Origin: CAYRTD01 sp964426915
GTDB taxonomy: Bacteria; Bacteroidota; Bacteroidia; Bacteroidales; GCA-2748055
Reading direction: 5' to 3'
Assembly: GCA_964426915.1 (NCBI GenBank)
Contig: CAYRTD010000003.1
Location: forward strand, 11,075 to 75,074
DNA length: 64,000 nucleotides
In this document: in pieces, positions 8,516 through 16,798 of the stretch
How positions within the stretch are numbered: position 1 is the stretch's first letter
Layout: each line of letters begins with the position of its first letter
Program-made: the position numbers and the translations under genes
Notes under the pieces: generated by a model
Seen by the model: only the letters and a program-made list of their open reading frames with translations
Told to the model about the DNA's origin: nothing
Databases searched by the model: none

Positions 8516-10312
8516 ATGAAAACACCAGAAAAACATTCCTCCAGATTTTATCAATCCAATCCAAAAATCGGTATTCGTCCGGCAATTGATGGTCGCCGTA
8601 GAGGTGTGAGAGAATCACTTGAGGATCAAACCATGAAAATGGCACAAAATGCGGCCCGCTTCCTTGAAGATAATTTAAGGCATCCGGATGGAACCAAGGT
8701 AGAATGTGTGATTGCCGACCAGTGTATTGGAGGGGTAGCCGAATCTGCTGCTACGGCTGAAAAATTCAGCCGGGAAGGAGTTGGGGTTTCTCTCACGGTA
8801 ACTCCCTGCTGGTGTTACGGTACAGAGACCATTGATATGGATCCTCACCTTCCAAAAGCAATCTGGGGCTTTAATGGCACGGAACGGCCGGGTGCAGTGT
8901 ACCTTGCCGCTGCTCTCGCGGGTCATTCTCAAAAGGGTATTCCTGCTTTTGGGATCTATGGGCGTGATGTTCAGGATTCAGGAGATGAAACAATTCCTGC
9001 TGATGTGCAGGATAAGCTGTTGATGTTTGCCAAAGCCGGACTGGCATTTGCCTCAATGAAGGGAAAGTCTTACCTTTCAATGGGTTCGGTTTCAATGGGG
9101 ATTGCTGGTTCTGTGGTTGATGATCATTTTTTTCAGGAATACCTGGGCATGAGAAACGAATATGTGGATATGAGTGAGATCATCAGGCGGATAGATGAAG
9201 AAATATATGATAAGGAAGAGTTTAATAAAGCTCTGAAATGGACAAGGGAAAATTGCCGTGAGGGTAAGGATGTAAATAATGAAGATCAGCAAAAAACCAG
9301 GGATGAAAAAGATAAAGAATGGGAGTTTGTAGTAAAAATGACACTGATCGCAAGGGATCTGATGATAGGCAATCCGGAGCTTGAGAAGCTCGGCTTTGGC
9401 GAAGAAGCAATGGGACATAACGCCCTTATTGCCGGTTTTCAGGGTCAGCGGCAATGGACAGATCATTTTCCCAATGGAGACTTTATGGAAGCGATTCTGA
9501 ATTCTTCATTTGACTGGAATGGTATACGTCAGCCATTCCTGCTGGCTACGGAAAATGATAGTTTGAACGGAGTTGCCATGATGTTTGGTCATTTGCTAAG
9601 CAACACCGCTCAGGTTTTTGCAGATGTGCGAACTTACTGGAGTCCGTCTGCCGTTAAAAGAGTTACCGGCTGGAAGCCGGAAGGCCTGGCTGAAAGCGGT
9701 TTTATCCACCTTATTAATTCAGGTTCAGCATCTCTTGATGGTTCAGGAAGAGAAACGGAGGATGGCAAACCTGCTATGAAACCTTTCTGGGAAATTACAG
9801 AAAAAGAGATGGAAGCATGTCTGGAAGCAACTACCTGGCATCCGGCAGTGACTGAGTATTTTCGTGGAGGTGGATTTTCATCTTCATTTAAAACTCCCGG
9901 CGGGATGCCTGTTACACTTTGCAGAATAAATCTTATTCAGGGCCTCGGACCGGCATTGCAGATTGCAGAAGGCTATTCTGCCGAATTACCGGAGGAGGTA
10001 CATAATATTCTTGATGAAAGAACAAATGAAACGTGGCCTACTACCTGGTTTGTACCAATTATCAATGGTAAAGGTGCTTTCAGAGATGTTTATTCTGTAA
10101 TGGCAAACTGGGGTGCAAATCACGGATCATTTGGCTATGGCCATTTCGGAGATAAACTGATTACCCTCGCCTCCATGTTGAGAATACCCGTATGCATGCA
10201 CAATGTTGAAGAAGACAGAATATTCAGACCTTCGGCATGGAGTGCTTTTGGAATGGATACTGAGGGCAGCGATTACCGGGCTTGTCAGGTTTATGGCCCT
10301 GTTTATAAGTAG
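8516..10312 (+). CDS. fucI: L-fucose isomerase
   Basis: A 598-residue cytoplasmic enzyme, the normal length for FucI, which converts L-fucose to L-fuculose and can also act on D-arabinose. The sequence is recognisable along its whole length: IGIRPAIDGRRRGVRESLE at the start, a CWCYGTETIDMDP segment, and the metal-site region DFMEAILNSSFDWNG with ATENDSLN, where the catalytic Glu and Asp sit. The C-terminal GHFGDKLITLASMLRIPV segment should carry the metal-binding histidine. A GntR-type regulator follows on the same strand. No fuculokinase, aldolase or permease gene is present nearby, so the pathway must be completed elsewhere. A repeat element begins immediately after the stop. Confidence 0.95.
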   Translation: MKTPEKHSSRFYQSNPKIGIRPAIDGRRRGVRESLEDQTMKMAQNAARFLEDNLRHPDGTKVECVIADQCIGGVAESAATAEKFSREGVGVSLTVTPCWCYGTETIDMDPHLPKAIWGFNGTERPGAVYLAAALAGHSQKGIPAFGIYGRDVQDSGDETIPADVQDKLLMFAKAGLAFASMKGKSYLSMGSVSMGIAGSVVDDHFFQEYLGMRNEYVDMSEIIRRIDEEIYDKEEFNKALKWTRENCREGKDVNNEDQQKTRDEKDKEWEFVVKMTLIARDLMIGNPELEKLGFGEEAMGHNALIAGFQGQRQWTDHFPNGDFMEAILNSSFDWNGIRQPFLLATENDSLNGVAMMFGHLLSNTAQVFADVRTYWSPSAVKRVTGWKPEGLAESGFIHLINSGSASLDGSGRETEDGKPAMKPFWEITEKEMEACLEATTWHPAVTEYFRGGGFSSSFKTPGGMPVTLCRINLIQGLGPALQIAEGYSAELPEEVHNILDERTNETWPTTWFVPIINGKGAFRDVYSVMANWGANHGSFGYGHFGDKLITLASMLRIPVCMHNVEEDRIFRPSAWSAFGMDTEGSDYRACQVYGPVYK

Positions 10313-10460
10313 AGTCTGTCCATAATGTCCGATATCTGCGTTGCTGCAACCGCGTGTCGCTGAAGCTTTCCGCGAGCGCTGAAGCTACTCTGCGCTGCGC
10401 CTTCAGGCAAGCTTTTGGCGGCCGAAGGGAGGCACAAAATTTTAAATCCTCGAATACACC
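10313..10460 (+). repeat. Intergenic repeat: stop-abutting motif plus ~125-bp element, copy B
   Basis: Begins on the base after the fucI TAG with AGTCTGTCCATAATGTCC and continues into the element seen at 2996-3122. The left (to about 10379) and right (GGAGGCACAAAATTTTAAAT on) parts are nearly identical to copy A. The middle is different and is not a perfect hairpin here. The right flank reads into the regulator's frame, which is one reason to place that start later. Confidence 0.7.
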
Positions 10461-10474
10461 ATAAGTTCTGCCGG

Positions 10475-11470
10475 ATGTCAGTATTTAAATTTTTCATTGA
10501 TCATAATTCCGCCATTCCTAAATACAGGCAGATCATAAATCAGGTGGAAGACGCAGCCGGGGCTGGTATTCTCAGTCCCGGGGACAACCTGCCCTCTGTA
10601 AATCAAATGATACGTGAACTTAATCTTTCAAGGGATACGGTATTTAAAGCTTATGAACAATTAAAAATCCGCGGGCTGATCGAATCGATTCCTTCAAAGG
10701 GTTATTTTATTCGAAAGGTGAAAACCCGGGTACTGCTTTTTCTGGATAAATACAGTCCGTTTAAGGAAGGGCTATATAATGCTATGAGAAATGACCTGCC
10801 TGAGAGCTACAGTATAGATCTTTATTTCCATCATTATAATCTTGAGGTTTTTAAAAATGTCCTTTATAGCGGTATCGGCCGGTATAACTATTTCGTGATC
10901 ATGAGTTTTGATAATGCCGGTATTTCTTCCATTTTGGCTAGCATGGATAAAAGCAGAATTCTGATTCTGGATGTTTGTATGGGAACTTCTGATGTTCTGC
11001 CCCGGATCTGTCAGGATTTCGGTAGTTCATTTTACAATTGTCTTGTGAAGGTGTACAACCGACTTTTGGAATATACTGAAACTCTTTTTGTATTAAGACC
11101 TGAGACCCATCACCCTGACGAATCGGCTATGTCGTTTATCAATTTCTGTTCTGACCATGGTATTCGGGGAAAAGTTCTTGGAGAACTCAGGGATGAAGAC
11201 ATCCGGAAAGATCGTGCTTATATAGTTGTTTCTGATGATGACATGGTTATGATAGTTGAGAAAGCCGTTAGATTTTCACTTGAATTCGGGAAAAACATCG
11301 GACTGATATCCTATAATGACACATCGGTAAAAAAGGTTATAGCCGGGGGGGTAACCGTGATCTCAACCGATTTCATAGAGATGGGAAGGAAAGTAGCTGA
11401 ATATCTTAAGAATCCGGAGCCTGTCAGGATAATTATTCCTACGAGATTAATCAATCGGAAGTCTCTATGA
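10475..11470 (+). CDS. GntR-type transcriptional regulator with periplasmic-binding-like sensor domain (possible FucR)
   Basis: A 331-residue regulator. The start is put at the ATG at 10475 (MSVFKFFIDHNSAIPKYRQI) because the upstream frame lies inside a repeat. Residues about 15-80 form a GntR winged helix (QVEDAAGAGILSPGDNLPSV and LNLSRDTVFKAYEQL). The rest resembles a LacI/PurR sugar-binding fold (ILILDVCMGTSD, IGLISYND, ending RLINR). This architecture is that of Bacteroides FucR, which represses fucose genes, and the position right behind fucI supports that role. The ligand is inferred to be L-fucose or a derivative. The repeat between the two genes suggests it may be transcribed separately or at a reduced level. 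Confidence 0.82.
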   Translation: MSVFKFFIDHNSAIPKYRQIINQVEDAAGAGILSPGDNLPSVNQMIRELNLSRDTVFKAYEQLKIRGLIESIPSKGYFIRKVKTRVLLFLDKYSPFKEGLYNAMRNDLPESYSIDLYFHHYNLEVFKNVLYSGIGRYNYFVIMSFDNAGISSILASMDKSRILILDVCMGTSDVLPRICQDFGSSFYNCLVKVYNRLLEYTETLFVLRPETHHPDESAMSFINFCSDHGIRGKVLGELRDEDIRKDRAYIVVSDDDMVMIVEKAVRFSLEFGKNIGLISYNDTSVKKVIAGGVTVISTDFIEMGRKVAEYLKNPEPVRIIIPTRLINRKSL

Positions 11471-11506
11471 CCTGCGTAATGTGCTCTAATACCGGCAATC
11501 CGGTTA

Positions 11507-12856
11507 TCAGAAGGTCAGGGTAAAAACTGTTTCCTTTTCAGGAACGGATTGAGCCGTAATAGTTCCTCCGTGCAAACGCAATATCTGCCGTGAAAGGGCA
11601 AGGCCTATTCCCGAACCTGAAGGTTTTGTGGTGAAGAAAGGGATAAAGACCTTGTCTATAACATCTTTCAGTATACCGGTGCCATTATCAATCACCTGAA
11701 TGGTTGGCCTCCCTCTTTTATTGAAAAACGCTTTCATTACTATCTTTGGATCATTTTTTCCTTCTACAGCGTGAATACTATTTTTAATAAGGTTTATCAT
11801 TACCTGTTCTATGAGCTGCTCGTCCATTGAAATTTCAAAACTTTCAGGTTCCACATGTTTTTGGAAATTTATCTCTTTACCCTTCATCTCTTCCTTCATC
11901 AGTTCCTCAATATTGTAGAAAAGGTCTTTTGCCTTTACTATTTTAAAATTGGGTTTGGGAATGCGTGTGAGGTTACGATAGGTATTCACAAAATGGAGCA
12001 GGCCATTGCTTCTTTTATTAATGGTGGTAAGTGCCTGTTTTATTTCCTGAACGGTTTCAATGTCAATGTCTTCGGGGTCTTCACCGGCCGTATAGGGTTT
12101 TAGCATACTTTCCAGTGTTGCCGACAGGCTGGCAATAGGGGTAATAGAATTCATGATTTCATGGGTGAGTACCCTGATTAATTTCTGCCAGGCTTCGGTT
12201 TCCTGTTCTTCGAGGACATTCTGGATGTTTTTTATTGTGGTAAGAACAATGATCTTATTTTTTAATTTGAATTCGGTGGCATGAATGGCCAGTTGCAGGA
12301 AATCATCATCATCCTGCACTTTCACCAGTTTATTATAACCCGGCTTAATGTTCAGGAGGGTATCCACCAGTTCCGGTGAAAGAGTTTCAAGCTTTTGAAT
12401 GTTGCCGATGGAACTCAGTTGAAAAAGTTTTTTTGCGGCTTTATTGATCATTTCCACCCTACCGTTTTTTTGATATGCAAGAATACTCACATCAATATTC
12501 TGGACGATACTCTGAAGATAATGAAAATGTTCTTCTTTTTCAGATCTGACTTTCTGGAAGTCAGCAATAACATCATCGAAGGCTTTATTCAGCTCGTTAA
12601 ATGATTTCCCCATGCCCTCAATCTGAAAAGATCGAGTAAATTCGGAAAACCGTATAGACTCCAAAAAGCCGGCCAGATCCCGATTGGTTTTATCTACAAA
12701 TCTGATTAGTGAATAGATCTGAAGTAAGATCAGAATAAAAACAAGAATGGGAGTAAGATAGGTTTCAGTATCAAGTAAATAGAAAAACAGAAATACGGTT
12801 ACTGCAAAGACCAGGATCCTTATTATTAGTATGACTCTAAAATTCTTATAGACCAT
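11507..12856 (-). CDS. NtrY-like membrane sensor histidine kinase
   Basis: A 449-residue kinase. Two adjacent hydrophobic segments (about residues 8-24 and 31-48) anchor it with almost no periplasmic loop, so it likely senses a membrane or cytoplasmic signal. A PAS-like region follows (about 105-215). The phosphorylated histidine is in LIRVLTHEIMNSITPIASLS, about residue 232, a motif typical of NtrY-type kinases. The ATPase has N-box LIKNSIHA, DNGTGI and GSGIGLALSRQI. The gene overlaps the end of the upstream response regulator by 11 bp, so the two form one operon and surely one signalling pair. The likely target is the divergent efflux operon. Confidence 0.9.
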   Translation of the reverse strand: MVYKNFRVILIIRILVFAVTVFLFFYLLDTETYLTPILVFILILLQIYSLIRFVDKTNRDLAGFLESIRFSEFTRSFQIEGMGKSFNELNKAFDDVIADFQKVRSEKEEHFHYLQSIVQNIDVSILAYQKNGRVEMINKAAKKLFQLSSIGNIQKLETLSPELVDTLLNIKPGYNKLVKVQDDDDFLQLAIHATEFKLKNKIIVLTTIKNIQNVLEEQETEAWQKLIRVLTHEIMNSITPIASLSATLESMLKPYTAGEDPEDIDIETVQEIKQALTTINKRSNGLLHFVNTYRNLTRIPKPNFKIVKAKDLFYNIEELMKEEMKGKEINFQKHVEPESFEISMDEQLIEQVMINLIKNSIHAVEGKNDPKIVMKAFFNKRGRPTIQVIDNGTGILKDVIDKVFIPFFTTKPSGSGIGLALSRQILRLHGGTITAQSVPEKETVFTLTF

Positions 12857-14222
12857 GTTTTTCCATTCTTCGGTATAGAGAAGTCCTTGTCAAGCCAAGA
12901 TCCTGTGCCGCCTGGGTAATATTACCCTGGTAATGTTTGAGGACTTTACTGATCACCTCTTTTTCAATTTCATCCAGGTTATAGGATTCAAATTCAAAAT
13001 CACCACCGGATTTGGCCTGTGAACTAAGAATGAAATCATCAGGACTGAGGCTGTCTCCCTCGGTCATGATTACAGCGCGTTCAATTGCATGTTGCAGCTC
13101 CCTGACGTTACCGGGCCAGGAATAGTGATTCAGCTTTTTCATCGCACTTGACTGAATATTTCTGATGGATTTCCTGTATTTTTTGGAATATACTTTCAGA
13201 AAATGATCAGCCAGAATAGGGATATCCCCTTGTCTGTCCCTGAGCGGAGGTAAAAGGATCTCGACTGTATTGATCCTGTAAAGAAGGTCCTGCCTGAAAT
13301 TTCCTTCAGCAACTTCTTTATGAAGATCGTTATTGGTTGCGCAAATGAGCCGGACGTCAATATTAACAGGATTGTTTGCTCCTACTCTTGTAACTTCCCG
13401 GCGTTCGATAACCGTGAGAAGTTTTGTCTGCATCTGTGGGGAAAGATTTCCGATTTCATCCAGGAACAGGGTGCCTCCGGATGCTATCTCAAATCGCCCC
13501 TGTTTAGCCGTTTTGGCGTCGGTGAAGGCTCCTTTTTCATGGCCAAACAGTTCACTTTCAAATAGTGTTTCGGCTAAGGAGCCCAGATCGACATTGATAA
13601 AAACCTCATCTTTTCTCAACGAATTCCGGTAAAGTGCTCTTGCAACAAGTTCTTTACCTGTGCCGTTTTCTCCCAGAATAAGAACATTGGCATCTGTTCC
13701 TGCAACCTTTTTAATGGTATTAAAAACACTCATCATTTCTTCCGACTGACCAATAAAATCGGTAAATGGCTGGTCAAGAACAGCAGAGATCTCCCGTTGC
13801 TTTTGTCTGAGTTCGTTGGCCTCTTTTCGCGATCGACTGAGTTTAATGGAAGAATTAATGGTAGCAAGGAGTTTTTCATTCTGCCAGGGCTTGAGAACAA
13901 AATCAGTGGCTCCTGCTTTAATTGCCCTGACAGCCTTTTCGGCATCTCCATATGCGGTGATGAAAACCACTACAGCTGTTGGATCGATATTTAATATTCT
14001 GTCCAGCCAGTCAAAGCCCTCCTGCCCGGAAATTGCATCTTTTGTAAAGTTCATGTCCAGCAGGATGACATCCCATTTTTCTTTCTTCATCATTTCCGGT
14101 ATTTTCTCCGGACCTGTCAACGTCTCAATTAGCTCTACCTCGGGCTTTAATAATAGTTTCAAAGCAAAAAGAATATCCTGATTGTCGTCCACTGCTAGAA
14201 CTTTTCCACTTTTTGTGCTCAT
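12846..14222 (-). CDS. NtrC-family sigma-54-dependent response regulator
   Basis: A 458-residue activator with the full NtrC layout. The receiver (1-120) has its phosphoacceptor in WDVILLDMNF near residue 56. The AAA+ domain (about 155-390) has Walker A GENGTGKE, the sigma-54-contacting GAFTDA loop and Walker B GGTLFLDEIG. A Fis-type helix-turn-helix closes the protein (NITQAAQDLGLTRTSLYRRM). It works with the kinase that overlaps its 3' end. Its divergent neighbour is an adaptor-ATPase-TolC efflux operon, and a palindromic region with a weak -24/-12 box separates them. Activation of that operon by sigma-54 RNA polymerase is inferred. Confidence 0.93.
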   Translation of the reverse strand: MSTKSGKVLAVDDNQDILFALKLLLKPEVELIETLTGPEKIPEMMKKEKWDVILLDMNFTKDAISGQEGFDWLDRILNIDPTAVVVFITAYGDAEKAVRAIKAGATDFVLKPWQNEKLLATINSSIKLSRSRKEANELRQKQREISAVLDQPFTDFIGQSEEMMSVFNTIKKVAGTDANVLILGENGTGKELVARALYRNSLRKDEVFINVDLGSLAETLFESELFGHEKGAFTDAKTAKQGRFEIASGGTLFLDEIGNLSPQMQTKLLTVIERREVTRVGANNPVNIDVRLICATNNDLHKEVAEGNFRQDLLYRINTVEILLPPLRDRQGDIPILADHFLKVYSKKYRKSIRNIQSSAMKKLNHYSWPGNVRELQHAIERAVIMTEGDSLSPDDFILSSQAKSGGDFEFESYNLDEIEKEVISKVLKHYQGNITQAAQDLGLTRTSLYRRMEKHGL

Positions 14223-14322
14223 TTTAAATATTTTGTTTTCCTTAATTCTTTCTCATCCCTGCCAGTCATATTCTAAAAATCTTTCCTGTCCTGAGGCCTA
14301 AAATACAAATCTTTTTTGAATT

Positions 14323-14355
14323 GTTCGAATCCGAACGATAATTGTTTCATTATCG
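14323..14355. promoter_or_regulatory. Two adjacent palindromes, likely binding sites for the NtrC-type regulator
   Basis: GTTCG-AATC-CGAAC (14323-14336) and CGATAAT-TGTTTC-ATTATCG (14336-14355) share one base. They lie in the divergent region, about 70-105 bp upstream of the possible -24/-12 box, where enhancer sites are expected. Binding by the adjacent regulator is inferred from position and symmetry only. Confidence 0.5.
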
Positions 14356-14425
14356 GACACTTTCTAAATAGTTTAACAAATTAAATGTCTATGTAAAGAC
14401 CTGAAAAACAAGTACATTATGTATT

Positions 14426-14440
14426 TGGCATAATTAATGA
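14426..14440 (+). promoter_or_regulatory. Possible sigma-54 (-24/-12) promoter for the efflux operon
   Basis: TGGCATAATTAATGA carries the -24 GG and a -12 G at the right spacing but ends GA where the consensus has GC. It lies 22 bp upstream of the adaptor ATG. The match is imperfect and rests mainly on the sigma-54 activator next door. Confidence 0.35.
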
Positions 14441-14461
14441 AGATAAATAGAACAAAAAACC

Positions 14462-15736
14462 ATGTATATGGACGGAATGGATAGGAAAATTGAAAAAAAG
14501 AAGGGGCTTTCAAAAAGGGCTTTATGGATAATAGCCGGTATCGTTGCCGTTTCTTTGATTTTTTACAACATTGTATTTGGCGATAAAAGTTCGAAATTGA
14601 ATGTTGATCTTGAAAAGATAAGCGTAGAGAAGGTTGAGCAAGATGTCTTTCAGGATTATATTGCAGTTCAAGGTGTTGTTGAGCCCATAAAAACAATTTA
14701 TCTGGATGCTATTGAAGGCGGAAGGGTAGAGGAGATTTTGCGGGAAGAAGGAAGTATGTTGAAAAAGGGGGATGCAATTATCCGCTTATCCAATAGTAAT
14801 CTCATCCTTGAAATATCAAGTACCGAGGCACAGGTATTGAGGACTATCAATGAGCTGAGAAATGCACGTAATTATATGCAGCAACAATTGCTGAGTTCAA
14901 ATATTCAGATACTTCAGCTTGATAAGGAGGTAAGAAGACTTGAGCGAAATTATAAAAAGAATTTACTCCTTCATGAGGAGGAACATATTTCAGACGAAGA
15001 TTTTCAACAATCTAAAGAAGAGTTTTTTACATCAAACAAGCTTTTAACGCTTCATAAGGAACACCATAAGTCTGACTCGATTTATCGCGAGACCCAGGTC
15101 TCAACGCTTGAGAAATCAGTCGAAAATATGAGCAGGAATCTTGAACTTGCGCAAAAGCGACTTGAAAATCTGAATATCACAGCTCCCATAGACGGAGAAC
15201 TTGCCACTCTGAATCCGGAGATTGGCGAGGTTATTAACTACGGAACGAGAGTTGGCACAATAAATATTCTTGAATCTTATAAATTAAAGGTGAATATTGA
15301 TGAACATTATGTCGCCCGTGTTTATCGTGGATTAACGGGTCATGCTGATTTTGCCGGAGGAAAATATGAAGCCGAGATAAGCAAGTTATATCCAGAAGTT
15401 CAGAATGGACGCTTCTCAGTAGATATGGTTTTTAAAGAAGATATCCCGCAGCAGATAAAAATTGGACAGACTTCCAGGATTAAACTTGAGCTGGGCGAAT
15501 CAAAAAATGCGATTTTGCTGCCTAAAGGAGGTTTTTACCAAAGTACTGGTGGTCAATGGGTTTATGTTGTTGACCCCTCAGGTGATTTTGCGATAAAGCG
15601 TCAGATAAGCATTGGACGTCAGAATCCTAGATATTATGAAGTACTGGACGGTTTAAATGAAGGAGAAGAAGTTATAGTATCCTCATACGATAATTTTGGT
15701 AATGCAGATAAGCTAATTTTGAAAAATAAAAATTAA
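14462..15736 (+). CDS. HlyD/MacA-like periplasmic adaptor subunit
   Basis: A 424-residue membrane fusion protein. A positively charged start (DRKIEKKKGLSKR) leads to one membrane helix at about residues 20-40. The barrel-sandwich/lipoyl part (GVVEPIKTIYLDAIEGGRVE) is split by a long coiled-coil hairpin (about 110-235). A beta-barrel and membrane-proximal domain follow (PIDGELATLNPEIGEV, then IKIGQTSRIKLELGE). It should bridge an inner-membrane ABC transporter and the TolC-like protein encoded three genes on. ATG codons at 14468 and 14477 are alternative starts. It is the first gene of the operon, 43 bp ahead of the ATPase gene. Confidence 0.9.
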   Translation: MYMDGMDRKIEKKKGLSKRALWIIAGIVAVSLIFYNIVFGDKSSKLNVDLEKISVEKVEQDVFQDYIAVQGVVEPIKTIYLDAIEGGRVEEILREEGSMLKKGDAIIRLSNSNLILEISSTEAQVLRTINELRNARNYMQQQLLSSNIQILQLDKEVRRLERNYKKNLLLHEEEHISDEDFQQSKEEFFTSNKLLTLHKEHHKSDSIYRETQVSTLEKSVENMSRNLELAQKRLENLNITAPIDGELATLNPEIGEVINYGTRVGTINILESYKLKVNIDEHYVARVYRGLTGHADFAGGKYEAEISKLYPEVQNGRFSVDMVFKEDIPQQIKIGQTSRIKLELGESKNAILLPKGGFYQSTGGQWVYVVDPSGDFAIKRQISIGRQNPRYYEVLDGLNEGEEVIVSSYDNFGNADKLILKNKN

Positions 15737-15779
15737 TTTGGATTACTTTTAAAAAATATAAATAAATAAACAGATCCCC

Positions 15780-16463
15780 ATGCTTAAAACATTAGAATTA
15801 ACTAAAGTATTCCGCACTGATGAAGTGGAAACCACAGCTCTCAACAAAGTAAATCTCGAAATTTCCGGTGGCGAATTTGTTGCCATAATGGGCCCATCCG
15901 GTTGTGGTAAATCGACATTGCTTAACATCCTTGGTTTACTCGACAATCCGACTGGAGGACAATTGTACTTTCTTGATCAGGATGTCACTAAGTATTCTGA
16001 GAGAAACAGGACGAATATCAGGAAATCCAATATTGGATTCGTTTTCCAGAGTTTTAATCTTATTGATGAGTTAAACGTTTTTGAGAATGTTGAACTTCCG
16101 CTTTTATATCAGCGTGTTTCATCCGGTGATCGTAAAAAACGTGTGGAAGAGGTGTTGGACAGGATGAAAATCTCCCACAGGAAAAAGCACTTTCCACAAC
16201 AGCTTTCCGGAGGACAACAGCAAAGGGTTGCAATTGCAAGGGCAGTGGTTTCTAAGCCTAAACTCATTCTTGCCGATGAGCCCACGGGTAACCTCGATTC
16301 AGCCAATGGTGAAGAGGTAATGAACCTTTTATCAGAGCTCAACCAGGAAGGCACAACAGTAATTATGGTGACTCACTCGCCCACGGATGCTGATAAAGCC
16401 CACAGGATTATTCAGTTGTTTGATGGTCATATTGTTACTGAAAACATAAAACAACGGGTGTAG
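15780..16463 (+). CDS. LolD/MacB-type ABC transporter ATP-binding protein
   Basis: A 227-residue free-standing ATPase, the usual length for LolD/FtsE/MacB-type subunits. Walker A GPSGCGKST is near residues 38-46, the signature LSGGQQQR near 140-147, and Walker B LILADEPTGNLD follows. The Q-loop is in GFVFQSFNLI and the H-loop in MVTHSP. It should drive a FtsX/MacB-like permease that passes substrate to the HlyD-like adaptor and TolC. No such permease is encoded next to it, although the operon is otherwise complete, so the partner must be elsewhere in the genome. The substrate is unknown (lipid, peptide or antimicrobial compound). Confidence 0.93.
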   Translation: MLKTLELTKVFRTDEVETTALNKVNLEISGGEFVAIMGPSGCGKSTLLNILGLLDNPTGGQLYFLDQDVTKYSERNRTNIRKSNIGFVFQSFNLIDELNVFENVELPLLYQRVSSGDRKKRVEEVLDRMKISHRKKHFPQQLSGGQQQRVAIARAVVSKPKLILADEPTGNLDSANGEEVMNLLSELNQEGTTVIMVTHSPTDADKAHRIIQLFDGHIVTENIKQRV

Positions 16464-16505
16464 TTCTTGGAAGGTAAAATTCAGGTTATATATAAACAGT
16501 TCGCC

Positions 16506-16796
16506 ATGAAAGATTTATGTGTACCAATCCCGGGATTCGGGGATCAACAATTTGCAGATATTGAAGTCAAAGTCGGTAAAAAACGATTGAGTCTTAATTA
16601 CAGAGTAGTTTCATTTCCTTGGGACGTGGAAGACAATCTTCCGGTAACCATTGATGAAATTGAAATTTCCCTTGCCCGGATCCACAGGCTGAAAAAAGAG
16701 ATTGAAGGATATGATAAAAACTGGGAACTTATACAGATATACAATCCTTCGGAACACGCTACTCATATACAGGTGCTTTACAGAAAGAAATCATAG
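16506..16796 (+). CDS. 96-residue protein of unknown function inside the efflux operon
   Basis: I do not recognise this protein. The ATG at 16506 gives 96 residues starting MKDLCVPIPGFGDQ; a TTG at 16467 would add 13 more. There is no signal peptide or membrane helix, so it is probably cytoplasmic. Alternating strands in the first half (FADIEVKVGKKRLSLNYRVV) and a helical stretch (ISLARIHRLKKEIEGY) suggest a small alpha/beta fold. It sits 42 bp after the ATPase gene and ends 2 bp before the TolC-like gene, so it is co-transcribed and probably serves the transporter or its control. It occupies the place where a permease gene might be expected. Confidence 0.65.
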   Translation: MKDLCVPIPGFGDQQFADIEVKVGKKRLSLNYRVVSFPWDVEDNLPVTIDEIEISLARIHRLKKEIEGYDKNWELIQIYNPSEHATHIQVLYRKKS

Positions 16797-16798
16797 CT

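Noticed and set aside
9092..9466. Minus-strand frame inside fucI
   Set aside because: It lies wholly within a well-conserved gene and shows no motif.
14321..14340. tRNA T-loop-like sequence GTTCGAATCC
   Set aside because: No cloverleaf or acceptor stem surrounds it; it is one half of a regulatory palindrome.
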